64,000 bases of DNA from Goekera deserti (GCF_010685995.1 NZ_JAAGWK010000008.1:1-64000), one strand, 5' to 3'. Counted from the stretch's first letter, positions 8,139 to 18,747 are shown. Program-made: numbers and translations. Notes: generated from the letters alone by a model not told the origin.

Positions 8139-9544
8139 TGGTCCACTCCACCGGGGAGACCCGGCAGCAGCTGCCCCCCGAGGAGCCCCCGGGCACCGGC
8201 GCCCAGGCGCACGGGCCGGTGCCGGTGGGCACGCCCGCGGTGCGTCCGGCGTTCGACACCGAGCACCCGCCGTCGGCCGCGCTGATCGGTGACTGCGTGC
8301 ACTGCGGGTTCTGCCTGCCCACCTGCCCCACGTACACGCTGTGGGGCGAGGAGATGGACTCCCCGCGCGGCCGGATCGACCTGATGAAGGCCGGGCTGGA
8401 GGGCGCGCCGCTGTCGGACACGATGGTGCAGCACTTCGACGCCTGCCTGGGCTGCATGGCCTGCGTGACCGCCTGCCCGTCCGGCGTGCAGTACGACGAG
8501 CTCATCGAGGCCACCCGGGTGCAGGTCGAGCGGCACCACCAGCGCCCGGCCGGCCAGCGGGCGCTGCGCGCGGCGATCTTCGCGCTGTTCCCCTACAAGC
8601 GGCGCCTGCGGGCGATGCGCGGGCCGCTGCGCGCCTACCAGGCCAGCGGGCTGTCCGGCATGCTGCGGCGGAGCAAGGTGCTGGACCGGCTCGCCCCGAC
8701 CCTGGCCGCGATGGAGGCCCTGGCACCGCCGCTGGAGAGGCGGGAGAAGCTGCCCGAGCGGGTGCCGGCGGTGGGCCAGCGGCGGGCCGTCGTCGGGATG
8801 CTCACCGGCTGCGTGCAGGGCGAGTTCTTCCCCGCCGTCAACGCCGCCACCGCCCGGGTGCTCGCCGCCGAGGGCTGCGACGTGCTGATCCCCCGCCGGC
8901 AGGGCTGCTGCGGGGCGCTGTCGGTGCACAACGGCCGCCAGGAGGAGGCCGAGCGCTTCGCCCGGGCCACCGTGGACGCCTTCGAGCGGGCCGGCGTGCA
9001 GACCGTGGTGGTCAACGCCGCCGGCTGCGGGTCCAGCATGAAGGAGTACGCCGACCTGCTGGCCGACGACCCCGCCTACGCCGAGCGGGCGGCCCGCTTC
9101 GCGGCCTCGGTGCGCGACGTGTCCGAGCTGCTCGCCGAGCTGGGCACCGTCGCCCCCCGGCACCCGGTCGACATGACCGTCGCCTACCACGACGCCTGCC
9201 ACCTGGCGCACGCCCAGGGCGTCCGCGCGCAGCCCCGCGCGCTGCTGCGGGAGATCCCGGGCCTGCAGCTGCGGGAGATCGCCGACCCGGAGATCTGCTG
9301 CGGCTCGGCCGGCATCTGGAACGTGCTCAACCCCGAGCCCGCCCGCGAGCTGGGCGACCGCAAGGCACGCACGATCGCCGACACCGGCGCCGAGCTGCTC
9401 GTCACGGCCAACCCGGGCTGTCTCATGCAGGTCGCGTCCTCGCTGGAGCGCCAGGGCACCCGCATCGGCCTGGCGCACACCGTCGAGGTGCTCGACGCGT
9501 CCATCCGCGGCATCCCCGTCCGGGGGCTGGGCATCCAGCGCTGA
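8138..9544 (+). CDS. glcF: Glycolate oxidase iron-sulfur subunit GlcF
   Basis: This 468-residue protein carries two 4Fe-4S motifs (CVHCGFCLPTCP near residue 54 and CLGCMACVTACP near residue 103) and then two CCG cysteine-rich domains (GCVQGEFFP with QGCCGALSVH; DACHLAHAQG with CCGSAGIW). It transfers electrons from GlcDE to the quinone pool. The start is the ATG overlapping the glcE stop. The N-terminal 45 residues are Pro/Gly-rich and poorly conserved in character. Sequence immediately downstream appears to be the remnant of a permease gene. Confidence 0.93.
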   Translation: MVHSTGETRQQLPPEEPPGTGAQAHGPVPVGTPAVRPAFDTEHPPSAALIGDCVHCGFCLPTCPTYTLWGEEMDSPRGRIDLMKAGLEGAPLSDTMVQHFDACLGCMACVTACPSGVQYDELIEATRVQVERHHQRPAGQRALRAAIFALFPYKRRLRAMRGPLRAYQASGLSGMLRRSKVLDRLAPTLAAMEALAPPLERREKLPERVPAVGQRRAVVGMLTGCVQGEFFPAVNAATARVLAAEGCDVLIPRRQGCCGALSVHNGRQEEAERFARATVDAFERAGVQTVVVNAAGCGSSMKEYADLLADDPAYAERAARFAASVRDVSELLAELGTVAPRHPVDMTVAYHDACHLAHAQGVRAQPRALLREIPGLQLREIADPEICCGSAGIWNVLNPEPARELGDRKARTIADTGAELLVTANPGCLMQVASSLERQGTRIGLAHTVEVLDASIRGIPVRGLGIQR

Positions 9545-9602
9545 GCGCGGCCCCCGCGCGGGCCGGCACCGGTGTCCCTGCGCACGACGAGGTGAGGAGC
9601 CG

Positions 9603-9727
9603 GTGGCCCTGGTCGCCGGGGTCCCTTCGCCGTCGCCCAGGTCGTCGCCGCCGACCACGTGCTGGCCACGTGCGTGATCGTGGTGCTGCAGTCGACCGCC
9701 GTCCTGGACTGGATGGTGCCCGGCTGA
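9603..9727 (+). pseudogene. Relic of lactate permease C-terminus (candidate)
   Basis: Between glcF and the marR-type gene, bases 9626-9727 translate as a hydrophobic tail ending in LQSTAVLDWMVPG and a stop codon. This resembles the end of LldP/GlcA lactate/glycolate permeases (from memory, their tail is close to LQAYVLTWMIP). The preceding codons (VALVAGVP from 9603) are in a different frame, and an in-frame stop lies at 9593-9595, so only about 34 codons of a roughly 550-codon gene remain. Position after glcDEF is where a lactate/glycolate permease is often encoded. Alternative: chance hydrophobic frame in GC-rich DNA. Confidence 0.5.
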
Positions 9728-9750
9728 CCGCTGCACGCACGGCCAGGGAC

Positions 9751-10287
9751 CTACCGGTCGCGGTGCAGGGCCCCGCCCGGGGCGTGCGCCGGGTCGGGGA
9801 CACCGCGCTCCTTCAGCTCCCGGGCCTCGCCGAGGCGGTTCAGCCGGCCCAGCAGCTCGGCCAGGGTGGCCACGTCGGAGGACGGCCAGTCCGACAGGTC
9901 GGCCTCCCAACGGGCACGCCGGGCGTCCCGGATCTCGCTGAGCCGCCGGTGGCCCTCGGGTGACGTCGACAGCACGTGGGCGCGGCCGTCGTCGGGGTCG
10001 GGCGCGCGGTCGACGAGGCCGGCAGCCACCAGCGAGGCGACCTGGCGGCTGACCGTGCTCTTGTCCAGGCCCAGCTTCGCCACCAGGTCGCTGGCCCGCA
10101 GCGGGCCGGAGTCGTCCAGCAGCACCAGCAGGCCGTAGGCGGCGCCGTCCAGCCCGCGGTGCAGCTCCCCGGCCAGGCGCGTGGTGATGGCCCGCGCCCG
10201 CCGCAGCAGCAGGGCGACTTCGCGTTCGAGGTCCACGTAGGCCGCCCGGGCCGGGACCGTCGTCGAGGTGGTCACGTCCTCTACCAC
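9751..10287 (-). CDS. MarR-family transcriptional regulator
   Basis: The 178-residue protein has the MarR winged-helix core: LRASDLVAKLGLDKSTVSRQVASL is the recognition region and LVDRAPDPDDGRAHVLSTSPEG the wing. The flanking helices would form the dimer interface. The GTG at 10287 is the longest start; a GTG 15 nt further in (MTTSTTVPAR) is equally possible. The gene lies downstream of hspR on the same strand with a 46-nt gap, so it may be read from the dnaK operon or its own promoter. No ligand can be inferred. Confidence 0.87.
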   Translation of the reverse strand: MVEDVTTSTTVPARAAYVDLEREVALLLRRARAITTRLAGELHRGLDGAAYGLLVLLDDSGPLRASDLVAKLGLDKSTVSRQVASLVAAGLVDRAPDPDDGRAHVLSTSPEGHRRLSEIRDARRARWEADLSDWPSSDVATLAELLGRLNRLGEARELKERGVPDPAHAPGGALHRDR

Positions 10288-10333
10288 GTGCGGTGGGCCT
10301 CACAGGTTCCGCGCCGTCCCCGTTCCGTGGGGG

Positions 10334-10777
10334 TCACCGGTCGGCGCGCGGCCGCCAGACGACGAGTGCCGAGCTCGACGCCACCCGTGGCACCAGGTCC
10401 CCGTGGTACCCCGACCGGACGGCGGCCTCGGCGGCGAACCGCAGGTGCTCGGACCGCTCGAGCTGGTCCAGCAGCTCGTGCACCCGGCTCTGCAGCGCCT
10501 CCACCTGCGACTCCAGCTCGATGATGCGCTTGATGCCGGCCAGGTTGACGCCGTCCTCCTGGCTGAGCCGCTGCACCTCCCGGAGCAGCGCGACGTCGCG
10601 CGGGCTGTAGCGCCGGCCGCCCCCGGCCGTGCGGCCCGGGCTGACCAGCCCGAGCCGGTCGTACTGCCGCAGCGTCTGCGCGTGCATGCCGGCCAGCTCC
10701 GCGGCCACGGAGATCACGAACACCGGCGCGTCCTCGGCGATGCTGCGCGGCGCCGACCGGTCGGCCGGGGCCGTCAC
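10334..10777 (-). CDS. hspR: Heat-shock repressor HspR (MerR family)
   Basis: The 147-residue MerR-type protein has an N-terminal recognition helix ([20 protein letters not shown]), a wing ([19 protein letters not shown]) and a coiled-coil dimerisation helix ([20 protein letters not shown]). It matches HspR in size and in its place as last gene of dnaK-grpE-dnaJ-hspR. HspR binds HAIR operators with DnaK as co-repressor and represses the chaperone operon in actinobacteria. Its ATG overlaps the dnaJ stop by 4 nt. A HAIR-like site lies before dnaK at 14708-14728. Confidence 0.94.
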   Translation of the reverse strand: MTAPADRSAPRSIAEDAPVFVISVAAELAGMHAQTLRQYDRLGLVSPGRTAGGGRRYSPRDVALLREVQRLSQEDGVNLAGIKRIIELESQVEALQSRVHELLDQLERSEHLRFAAEAAVRSGYHGDLVPRVASSSALVVWRPRADR

Positions 10778-11982
10778 GACCGGGTCCCTGCGACGACCGC
10801 TGCGGTGACCTCCGGCCGGGGGTCGTCGACGAGCTCGGCGGCGAGCGCCTCGACCGCCGCGCGGGCCGCGGGGCTCAACCGGGAGGGCACGGCGACCTCG
10901 ACGGTCACCAGCAGGTCACCGGCGTGCGACTTCGCCTGGACGCCGCGCCCGCGCACCCGGAAGGTGCGCCCGCTGGCCGTCCCGGCCGGGACCTTGAGCG
11001 ACACGACGCCGTCCAGGGTGGGCACCGTGAGGGTGGTGCCGAGCACCGCCTCCGGGTACGTCACCGGGACCGTGAGCAGCAGGTCGTCGCCCTTGCGCTC
11101 GAACAGGTCGTGGCCGGAGACGTGCACGACCACGAACAGGTCGCCCGCCGGGCCACCGCGACGGCCGGGCGCGCCCTTGCCGCCCAGCCGGATCCGCTGC
11201 CCGTCCTTCACCCCGGCCGGGATGCGCACCGTGATGGTGCGGGTCTGCGTGGTCACGCCGCTGCCCTTGCAGTCGCGGCACGGGTCGTCGACCACCGACC
11301 CGCTGCCGCGGCACTCGCGGCACGGCTCGGAGAAGGCGAACGCGCCCTGGCTGCGGCTGGTCACGCCGGCGCCCTGGCACACCGGGCAGGTGCGCGGGGA
11401 GGTGCCGGGGCGGGCGCCGTTGCCGTGGCAGGTCGGGCAGGTGCCGGGGCTCTCCATCCGCAGCGGGACGGTCACCCCGAGCGCGGCCTCGTCGAAGGAG
11501 AGCGTCGCCTCGGTCTCGACGTCCTGGCCGCGGGCCGGGCCGGACGCCGCCTGGCTCCGGCCGCGCGGGCCGCCCGCGGCACCGCCGCCGAACAGCCCGC
11601 CGAAGATGTCACCGATGCCGCCGGCGCCACCCGCCCGGCCGCCGGCACCGGCCTGGGTGAACAGGTCGCCGAGGTCGAAGGGCTGGCCGCCACCTGCCGC
11701 ACCGCCGGGGAAGCCGCCGGCGCCGCCCGGGCGGAAGCCGCCGGAGCCGAACAGCCGGCGCGCCTCGTCGTACTCGGCGCGCCGCTTGGCGTCGGACAGG
11801 ACGTCGTAGGCCTCCGACACGTCCTTGAAGCGCGCCTCGGCGGCCGCGTTGTCCGGGTTCTTGTCCGGGTGCAGGTCACGGGCGAGCGCGCGGTAGGCCT
11901 TCTTGATGGTCGCCGCGTCGGCGTCCTTGGCGACGCCCAACGCGGCGTAGTAGTCCTTCTCGATGAAGTCCCGGGTGCTCAT
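10774..11982 (-). CDS. dnaJ: Chaperone protein DnaJ (DnaJ1 type)
   Basis: This 402-residue co-chaperone stimulates the DnaK ATPase and delivers unfolded clients. The J-domain comes first ([20 protein letters not shown], with the invariant HPD at about residue 38). A Gly/Phe/Ala-rich linker follows, then the four zinc-binding repeats ([32 protein letters not shown]), then the C-terminal substrate-binding domain. It overlaps hspR by 4 nt and follows grpE, the standard actinobacterial order. Confidence 0.97.
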   Translation of the reverse strand: MSTRDFIEKDYYAALGVAKDADAATIKKAYRALARDLHPDKNPDNAAAEARFKDVSEAYDVLSDAKRRAEYDEARRLFGSGGFRPGGAGGFPGGAAGGGQPFDLGDLFTQAGAGGRAGGAGGIGDIFGGLFGGGAAGGPRGRSQAASGPARGQDVETEATLSFDEAALGVTVPLRMESPGTCPTCHGNGARPGTSPRTCPVCQGAGVTSRSQGAFAFSEPCRECRGSGSVVDDPCRDCKGSGVTTQTRTITVRIPAGVKDGQRIRLGGKGAPGRRGGPAGDLFVVVHVSGHDLFERKGDDLLLTVPVTYPEAVLGTTLTVPTLDGVVSLKVPAGTASGRTFRVRGRGVQAKSHAGDLLVTVEVAVPSRLSPAARAAVEALAAELVDDPRPEVTAAVVAGTRS

Positions 11983-12064
11983 CGGGCGCCCCCTCTCGTG
12001 GTCGTGGGATGACGGTGGCCGGCCCGGGGGCCGGCCACCGGCCTGTCCGGTGCGGCGGAGCTGC

Positions 12065-12646
12065 TCAGCTCGTGCCGGCCGGGCCGGCGTCCGCCGGCTC
12101 GTCCGTCGCCGCGGCCACGGGGGGCTGGCCGTCGACCGACGGGGCCGGCTCCGCCGCCGCCGCCGGGGACTCCGGGTCGCTCACGCCGACCATCGCCGGG
12201 CGCAGCACCCGGTCCCCGCGCCGGAACCCCTGCCGGAGCACCGTCGTCGCGGTCGGGACCTGGACGTCGGGCGAGGTGCCGTGCATGACGGCCTCGTGGA
12301 ACGCCGGGTCGAACGGGTCGCCGGGGGCGCCGAAGCCCTCCACGCCCAGCCCGTCCAGCAGGCCCAGCACGCGGTCGGCGACGACCTTGAACGCACCGGT
12401 GAGGTCACCGTGCTCCCGGGCCCGCTCGATGTCGTCGACGACCGGGATCAGCTGGGCGGCGAACCGCTCGGCGGCCTGGTCGAGCACCAGCACGCGGTCG
12501 CGCTCGACGCGCCGCCGGTAGTTGGCGTACTCGGCCGACACCCGCTGCAGGTCCTCCGTGCGCTCGGCCAGCTGGCGGGCGCCGTCGTCCTCGGTCCCGG
12601 CGGTGGGGAGCTCGTCGCCCTCGGCCGGGATGTCCTGCTCGCTCAT
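12065..12646 (-). CDS. grpE: Nucleotide exchange factor GrpE
   Basis: The 193-residue protein has an acidic, low-complexity N-terminus, a long coiled coil ([19 protein letters not shown]), and a C-terminal beta domain with the GrpE signature region [16 protein letters not shown] followed by [20 protein letters not shown]. It releases ADP from DnaK. The last 30 residues (Ala/Pro/Glu-rich) are an unstructured tail. It is located between dnaK and dnaJ on the same strand with short gaps. Confidence 0.95.
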   Translation of the reverse strand: MSEQDIPAEGDELPTAGTEDDGARQLAERTEDLQRVSAEYANYRRRVERDRVLVLDQAAERFAAQLIPVVDDIERAREHGDLTGAFKVVADRVLGLLDGLGVEGFGAPGDPFDPAFHEAVMHGTSPDVQVPTATTVLRQGFRRGDRVLRPAMVGVSDPESPAAAAEPAPSVDGQPPVAAATDEPADAGPAGTS

Positions 12647-12734
12647 CTGCTCTCCTGTCAGGTGCTCAGCGAGGGAGTGCCGTGGCCGGCCCGGCCCGTC
12701 CCCTCACGGGGTGCGGGCCGGGCCGGCCGGGCGG

Positions 12735-14600
<1,866 letters not shown>

Positions 14601-14707
14601 GGGTGATGGCCTCTCTTCCGTGTGCGTGGTGGTGCTGGCCGGGGAGCTGGGCGGCCGGGGGCACTCCCCTGGGGTCCCGGGGCACTGCGACCCTGTCCCC
14701 AGGGCGC

Positions 14708-14728
14708 CTTGCGCCGACCGCGCTCAAC
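14708..14728 (-). promoter_or_regulatory. HAIR-like operator of dnaK
   Basis: On the + strand CTTGCGC, 7 nt, GCTCAAC. The established HspR operator (HAIR) is CTTGAGT-N7-ACTCAAG. The match is 5/7 in each half with exactly the required spacing, about 110 nt before the dnaK start, and hspR is the last gene of the same operon. It is the only such site I found here. Confidence 0.75.
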
Positions 14729-14987
14729 TTTCCTGCCCACCGTAACGGCATGCCCTGAAACCGTGTTCCCCGGGTCCGTGCCGTGGGCTGAGATCGCGGT
14801 CACATCTCTGGTTTCTTGCTCGCGCGGCCTGCCCAGCCGCCGGCCCCCAGGTCACCCGCTGTCAGCCCCCACCGGACCCACCGCCGCCGGCCGCGAGACC
14901 CCCGGGCGACGCTCACGAGGACCCCGGGCGACGTACCGGAACCGGGCGGTGCGGCGCGCCTCACAGGAAGTGCCCGGCACGAGGTGG

Positions 14988-15024
14988 TTACCGGTGAGTA
15001 ACCTGCTGGTCCGGTAGCTAGGGT
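14988..15024 (+). promoter_or_regulatory. TTAC-N6-GTAA operator and -10 of the EtfD-like gene
   Basis: TTACCGGTGAGTAA (14988-15001) is an inverted repeat inside the longer GGTTAC-N6-GTAACC. TAGGGT at 15019-15024 fits a -10 element, which would put the operator over the -35 region, the position of a repressor site. The same motif occurs twice in front of the fadE5 homologue at 44181-44217. The binding protein is not identified. Confidence 0.6.
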
Positions 15025-15078
15025 GCGCGGGAGGTGTGTGCGCGAACCCCCAGCGCGCTGCCAGTCGAGAGGAACACC

Positions 15079-17379
15079 GTGGGTCCCCTGCAGATCGTCC
15101 TGGGCACGTTGTGCGTGCTGCTGCTCGTCGTCGCGACCGCCATGGCCACCCTGGCGGTGCGCAAGATGCTGGCCGTCATCAAGACCGGCCAACCCGACAG
15201 CAGCCGCTCCGGCCCGGTCGGCACCCGGCTGAAGACCCTCGCGGTCGAGTCGCTCGGGCACACCCGGATGCTCAAGTGGTCGGCCATCGGTGCGGCGCAC
15301 TGGTTCGTGATGGTCGGCTTCTACGGGCTGTTCCTCACCCTGGTCGAGGCGTTCGGCGAGGTCTTCCACCCCGAGTTCCACCTGCCGCTGATCGGCAACT
15401 GGGGCGTCTGGAACCTGTTCGTCGACCTCATCGGCCTGGGCACGGTGCTCGGGATCGTCTACCTGATCATCCGGCGCCAGCAGGACCACCCGCGCCGCAC
15501 CGGGCGCAACGGGCGGTTCACCGGCTCCAACCAGGGTCGCGGCTACTTCGTCGAGGCCGTCGTCCTGGTGATCGGGCTCTGCATCCTGTCGATCCGCGCG
15601 GCCAAGATCGCCAGCGGCATCGACGACGCGCCGAGCTGGTCGCACCCGGTGTCCACGGCCCTGTCGAACCTGTTCCCGGACAACGCCGACCTGGTCAGCG
15701 TCATCGCCTTCGTCAAGATCGTGGTCAGCCTGGCCTGGCTGATCGTCATCTCGCGCACGCTCACCATGGGCGTGGCCTGGCACCGGTTCAGCGCCTTCTT
15801 CAACATCTACTTCAAGCGCGAGGCCGCCGGCGCCCCGGCGCTCGGCCCGCTGCAGCCGATGACCTCCGGTGGCAAGCCGATCGACTTCGAGGACCCCGAC
15901 GAGGACGCCGTCTTCGGCCGCGGCAAGATCGAGGACTTCACCTGGAAGGGCATGCTCGACTTCACGACCTGCACGGAGTGCGGTCGGTGCCAGAGCCAGT
16001 GCCCGGCGTGGAACACCGGCAAGCCGCTGTCGCCCAAGATGGTCGTGATGGACCTGCGGGACCACCTCTACGCCAAGGCCCCGTACCTGGTCGGCGCCCG
16101 CACCGTGGGCGACGGCAAGGGCGAGGACGCCGGCGGTGAGTCCACGATGCAGCCGGAGCAGCCGTCGGCCGAGCAGACCTGGTACTCCGGGTTCTCCCGC
16201 ATCCAGGGCACCAACGACGCGCAGGCCGAGCGGCCGCTGGTCGGCACGCTGGAGGAGGGCGGGGTCATCGACCCCGACGTGCTGTGGAGCTGCACCAGCT
16301 GCGGCGCCTGCGTCGAGCAGTGCCCGGTGGACATCGAGCACGTCGACCACATCATGGACATGCGCCGCTTCCAGGTGCTGATCGAGTCCAACTTCCCCTC
16401 TGAGGCCGGCGTGATGCTGCGCAACCTGGAGAACCGGGGCAACCCGTGGGGTGTGGGCGGCAGCGCCCGCGAGGACTGGATGAAGGACCTGGACTTCCCC
16501 GTCCGCAAGGTCGAGGGCGAGATCGACGACGACGTCGAGTACCTGTTCTGGGTCGGCTGCGCCGGCGCCATCGACGACCGCGCCAAGAAGGTCACCAAGG
16601 CCGTCGCCGAGCTGCTGCACATGGCCGGCGTCGAGTTCGCCGTCCTCGGCTCGGGCGAGACCTGCTCGGGCGACCCGGCCCGCCGGATGGGCAACGAGTT
16701 CGTGTTCCAGCAGCTCGCCATGGAGAACGTCGAGACGCTGAACACCGTCTTCGAGGGCCGCGAGCCCGGCCGCCGCAAGATCGTGGCCACCTGCCCGCAC
16801 TGCTTCAACTCGCTCAACCGCGAGTACCCGCAGGTCGGCGGCGACTACGACGTCGTGCACCACACGCAGCTGCTGGGTCAGCTGATCGAGGAGGGCCGGC
16901 TCACCCCGGTCACCCCGATCGACCGCAAGGTGACCTACCACGACCCCTGCTTCCTGGGCCGGCACAACAAGGTCTACACGCCCCCGCGGGAGATCCTGGA
17001 CTCCGTCAAGGGCCTGCGCACGCAGGAGATGCACCGCTGCAAGGACCGCGGTTTCTGCTGCGGCGCCGGCGGTGCCCGGATGTGGATGGAGGAGAAGATC
17101 GGGTCGCGGATCAACGTGAACCGCACCGAGGAGGCCCTCGAGCTGAACCCGGACGTCATCTCCACCGCCTGCCCGTTCTGCATCACGATGCTCAGCGACG
17201 CGGTGACCAGCAAGCAGCAGAAGGGCGAGGCCAGCGAGCACGTCGAGGTCCTGGACGTCAGCCAGATCCTGCTGCGCTCCATGGCAGGAGTCGGCACGCC
17301 CGGGACCGGGTCCGGCCCCGGCGTCGGCACCGAGCCCGACGACCCGGCCGGTGCCGGCTCCCCGCTCACCGAGCACTGA
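15079..17379 (+). CDS. etfD: EtfD-like membrane Fe-S reductase (ETF dehydrogenase)
   Basis: This 766-residue protein combines a membrane domain and a redox domain. Residues 1-250 hold about five hydrophobic helices in a cytochrome-b/NarI-like arrangement. Two 4Fe-4S motifs follow (CTECGRCQSQCP near 297, CTSCGACVEQCP near 405), then two CCG domains with DPCFLGRHN and CCGAGGARMW. This is the architecture of mycobacterial EtfD (Rv0338c type), which re-oxidises ETF loaded by acyl-CoA dehydrogenases and passes electrons to menaquinone. GTG 15079 was chosen because GAGAGGA precedes it. The shared operator with fadE5 supports the beta-oxidation role. The C-terminal 35 residues are Gly/Pro-rich and probably disordered. 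Confidence 0.88.
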   Translation: MGPLQIVLGTLCVLLLVVATAMATLAVRKMLAVIKTGQPDSSRSGPVGTRLKTLAVESLGHTRMLKWSAIGAAHWFVMVGFYGLFLTLVEAFGEVFHPEFHLPLIGNWGVWNLFVDLIGLGTVLGIVYLIIRRQQDHPRRTGRNGRFTGSNQGRGYFVEAVVLVIGLCILSIRAAKIASGIDDAPSWSHPVSTALSNLFPDNADLVSVIAFVKIVVSLAWLIVISRTLTMGVAWHRFSAFFNIYFKREAAGAPALGPLQPMTSGGKPIDFEDPDEDAVFGRGKIEDFTWKGMLDFTTCTECGRCQSQCPAWNTGKPLSPKMVVMDLRDHLYAKAPYLVGARTVGDGKGEDAGGESTMQPEQPSAEQTWYSGFSRIQGTNDAQAERPLVGTLEEGGVIDPDVLWSCTSCGACVEQCPVDIEHVDHIMDMRRFQVLIESNFPSEAGVMLRNLENRGNPWGVGGSAREDWMKDLDFPVRKVEGEIDDDVEYLFWVGCAGAIDDRAKKVTKAVAELLHMAGVEFAVLGSGETCSGDPARRMGNEFVFQQLAMENVETLNTVFEGREPGRRKIVATCPHCFNSLNREYPQVGGDYDVVHHTQLLGQLIEEGRLTPVTPIDRKVTYHDPCFLGRHNKVYTPPREILDSVKGLRTQEMHRCKDRGFCCGAGGARMWMEEKIGSRINVNRTEEALELNPDVISTACPFCITMLSDAVTSKQQKGEASEHVEVLDVSQILLRSMAGVGTPGTGSGPGVGTEPDDPAGAGSPLTEH

Positions 17380-17392
17380 GGGGTCGGGGCCC

Positions 17393-18235
17393 GTGTCCCC
17401 CTTCCTGCGCATCCCCCTCGGACTGGCGCTGGCGGCCGCCGGGCTCCTGGTCGCCGTGCTGGTCGACGACGACGCGGGGTGGGAGCTGGCCGTGGTGGCG
17501 GCGCTGCTCGTCCCCGGCGTCTACCTGCTGGTCTCGCCGTCGATCCCGCTGCTGCAGCGCCCGCCGGCGGCGGACCGGCAGCGGCCGCCGCTGGTCATCG
17601 GCCCCGTGGTGCGCGGGCGCTGGGAGGCGCTGAACAGCCCCACCAGCAAGGTGCCCAGCCACGGCACGCACGCCTTCGCCCAGACCTACGCCGTGGACCT
17701 GCTCGCCGAGGGTGACCTCCGGCGCCCGGGCCCGGCCCTGAGCCGGCCCGAGGACTTCGGCTCGTTCGGGACGCCGGTCTGCAGCCCGGTCGCCGGCACC
17801 GTCGTGCGCGCCCGCGACGGCCGGCGCGACCACCGCAACCGCCGCGGGCTGCTCGGCTTCGCCCTCTTCTTGCCGGAGTCGATGCTGCGCTCGGTCGCAG
17901 GGATGGACCGGGTCCTCGGCAACCACGTCATCGTCCGCGCGACCGACGAGGAGACGGGGGCACTGCCCGCCTGGGGGCGCCGCGGAGCCGGGTCACCGCA
18001 CGTGCTGGTGGCCCACCTGCAGCGCGGCAGCGTCACCGTCCGACCGGGCGACCAGGTCGGCCTCGGCGACCCGCTGGGCCGCTGCGGCAACTCTGGCAAC
18101 ACCACCCAGCCGCACGTGCACGTCCAGGCGATGGACGGCCCGGACCCGCGGCGGGCGACCGGCGTGGCCTTCCACGTCGACGGCGCCTCGGGCGTGGCCG
18201 AGCTGCCGGCCAACGGGGTCACCGGCGACTTCTGA
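17393..18235 (+). CDS. Membrane-anchored M23 family peptidase (copy 1)
   Basis: The 280-residue protein has two N-terminal hydrophobic helices (about 7-24 and 31-48) and then a LytM/M23 fold. Likely zinc ligands are His90/His93 and Asp102 in SHGTHAFAQTYAVDL and the HVH near the end of CGNSGNTTQPHVHVQ. Family members cut peptidoglycan cross-bridges or peptides, and the catalytic domain should face outside. GTG 17393 is preceded by GAGGGG. It is closely similar to a second M23 gene at 24437 inside the peptide cluster (blocks ALNSPTS, AQTYAVDL, LGRCGNSGN, QAM-GPDPR). It starts 13 nt after the etfD-like gene and could be transcribed with it. Confidence 0.82.
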   Translation: MSPFLRIPLGLALAAAGLLVAVLVDDDAGWELAVVAALLVPGVYLLVSPSIPLLQRPPAADRQRPPLVIGPVVRGRWEALNSPTSKVPSHGTHAFAQTYAVDLLAEGDLRRPGPALSRPEDFGSFGTPVCSPVAGTVVRARDGRRDHRNRRGLLGFALFLPESMLRSVAGMDRVLGNHVIVRATDEETGALPAWGRRGAGSPHVLVAHLQRGSVTVRPGDQVGLGDPLGRCGNSGNTTQPHVHVQAMDGPDPRRATGVAFHVDGASGVAELPANGVTGDF

Positions 18236-18300
18236 CACCACCGCACCGGTCGCTCCGCGGGACCCACCGGCACACCGCGCCGGGCACTCCAGAGGCCCGA

Positions 18301-18330
18301 CGGCGCCGGGCTCACCGGCGCCCGGCGCCG
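18301..18330 (+). terminator. Hairpin after M23 peptidase copy 1
   Basis: CGGCGCCGGG and CCCGGCGCCG are perfect 10-bp arms around a 10-nt loop, 66 nt past the peptidase stop. No U-tract. It probably insulates the upstream genes from the peptide cluster. Confidence 0.6.
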
Positions 18331-18383
18331 GGTGCGTCAGCCCGCCGGAGCTGCCCGGGCGCACACCCGCCGACCCCGCGCGC

Positions 18384-18415
18384 TCCGTCGGTGTCCGGGA
18401 CCGGACACCGACGGA
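18384..18415. promoter_or_regulatory. Long palindrome before peptide genes (site 1)
   Basis: Two perfect 15-bp arms flank a 2-nt centre (GA). The inner part reads GGTGTCCGG-GA-CCGGACACC. The inner sequence matches the GTGTCCGG half-site of the neighbouring 18423 site and of the 26301 site, so it reads as a regulator-binding site and not just a hairpin. The adjacent LuxR-type gene is the likely source of the binding protein. Confidence 0.6.
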
Positions 18416-18420
18416 CGGCC

Positions 18421-18436
18421 GTGTCCGGATCCGGAC
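18421..18436. promoter_or_regulatory. GTGTCCGGATCCGGAC operator (site 2)
   Basis: The 16-nt sequence contains the perfect 14-bp palindrome GTCCGGATCCGGAC (18423-18436). It is repeated exactly at 26300-26315, downstream of the LuxR-type regulator gene. It lies about 100 nt before the first peptide start, on the downstream side of site 1, which suggests cooperative binding. Confidence 0.6.
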
Positions 18437-18537
18437 GTCGACCGCCGTCCGCGTTGTCCGTGGGGTGTGTCCCCGTCCACAGTCGAGGTGACCGCAACGG
18501 TCGCGACGGACCCCGACTCGGAGACGGAGAAGGACAC

Positions 18538-18747
18538 ATGTTGCTGGACAAGGTGAACGCGGAGCCGGCCCTGAGCGCCGCACTCTCCCCCGCAACGGCC
18601 ACCGGCACCCTCGTGCCGGTCATGGCCACCCCGGCGGCGTTCGCCGCCATCGGTGCCGCGGGCGCGGCGAAGGCGGCCGGTGCCGTCGTCGGCGCGGGCG
18701 CGGTGACCGGTGCGGCCTACGTCGCCTACAAGGTCGCCACCGGCTGA
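18538..18747 (+). CDS. Putative exported peptide precursor 1
   Basis: The 69-residue product starts MLLDKVNAEPALSAAL and continues with PVMATPAAFAA and a Gly/Ala-rich, hydrophobic C-terminal half with glycine-zipper spacing that ends YVAYKVATG. It has no Cys. The following gene encodes a paralogue with the same start and the same PVMATPAAFAA block. Conserved start plus a small hydrophobic core is the pattern of ribosomally made exported peptides or bacteriocins. ATG 18538 has GGAGAAGGA just upstream. I recognise no named family; the context (SdpA/SdpB-like proteins, ABC exporter, peptidase) supports a secreted peptide, and its activity is unknown. Confidence 0.75.
   Translation: MLLDKVNAEPALSAALSPATATGTLVPVMATPAAFAAIGAAGAAKAAGAVVGAGAVTGAAYVAYKVATG

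Larger units (their letters stand above)
14601..15078. other. Intergenic control region, dnaK / etfD-like gene
   Basis: This 478-nt gap separates the divergently transcribed dnaK and the Fe-S reductase gene. It holds the HAIR-like element (14708-14728) on the dnaK side and the TTAC-N6-GTAA palindrome (14988-15001) on the reductase side. The middle (about 14770-14970) is GC-rich without a convincing open frame, RNA fold or repeat that I can see. Confidence 0.7.
18236..18537. other. Control region before the peptide genes
   Basis: This 302-nt gene-free stretch holds a terminator hairpin (18301-18330), a very long palindrome (18384-18415) and a second palindrome (18423-18436), then GGGGTGTGTCCCC at about 18461-18474. 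No further open frame is convincing. The concentration of palindromes suggests a tightly regulated promoter for the peptide genes. Confidence 0.7.

Noticed and set aside
14745-14755. GTAACG near the dnaK promoter as another TTAC-N6-GTAA site
   Set aside because: The left half-site TTAC is absent at the required distance.
14800-17412. Very long open frame antisense to the EtfD-like gene (about 870 codons)
   Set aside because: It mirrors the codon structure of the sense gene; in GC-rich DNA the antisense frame lacks stops. Its composition (Gly/Ala/Val/Asp/His-rich without motifs) is typical of such shadows. The same applies to long antisense frames over aceB-glcD, glcF, fruA and the NCS1 gene.
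18384-18415. Long palindrome read as a transcription terminator
   Set aside because: The terminator for the upstream gene is better explained by 18301-18330, and the inner sequence of the palindrome matches the repeated GTGTCCGG operator. I kept it as a regulatory site, though both functions are possible.
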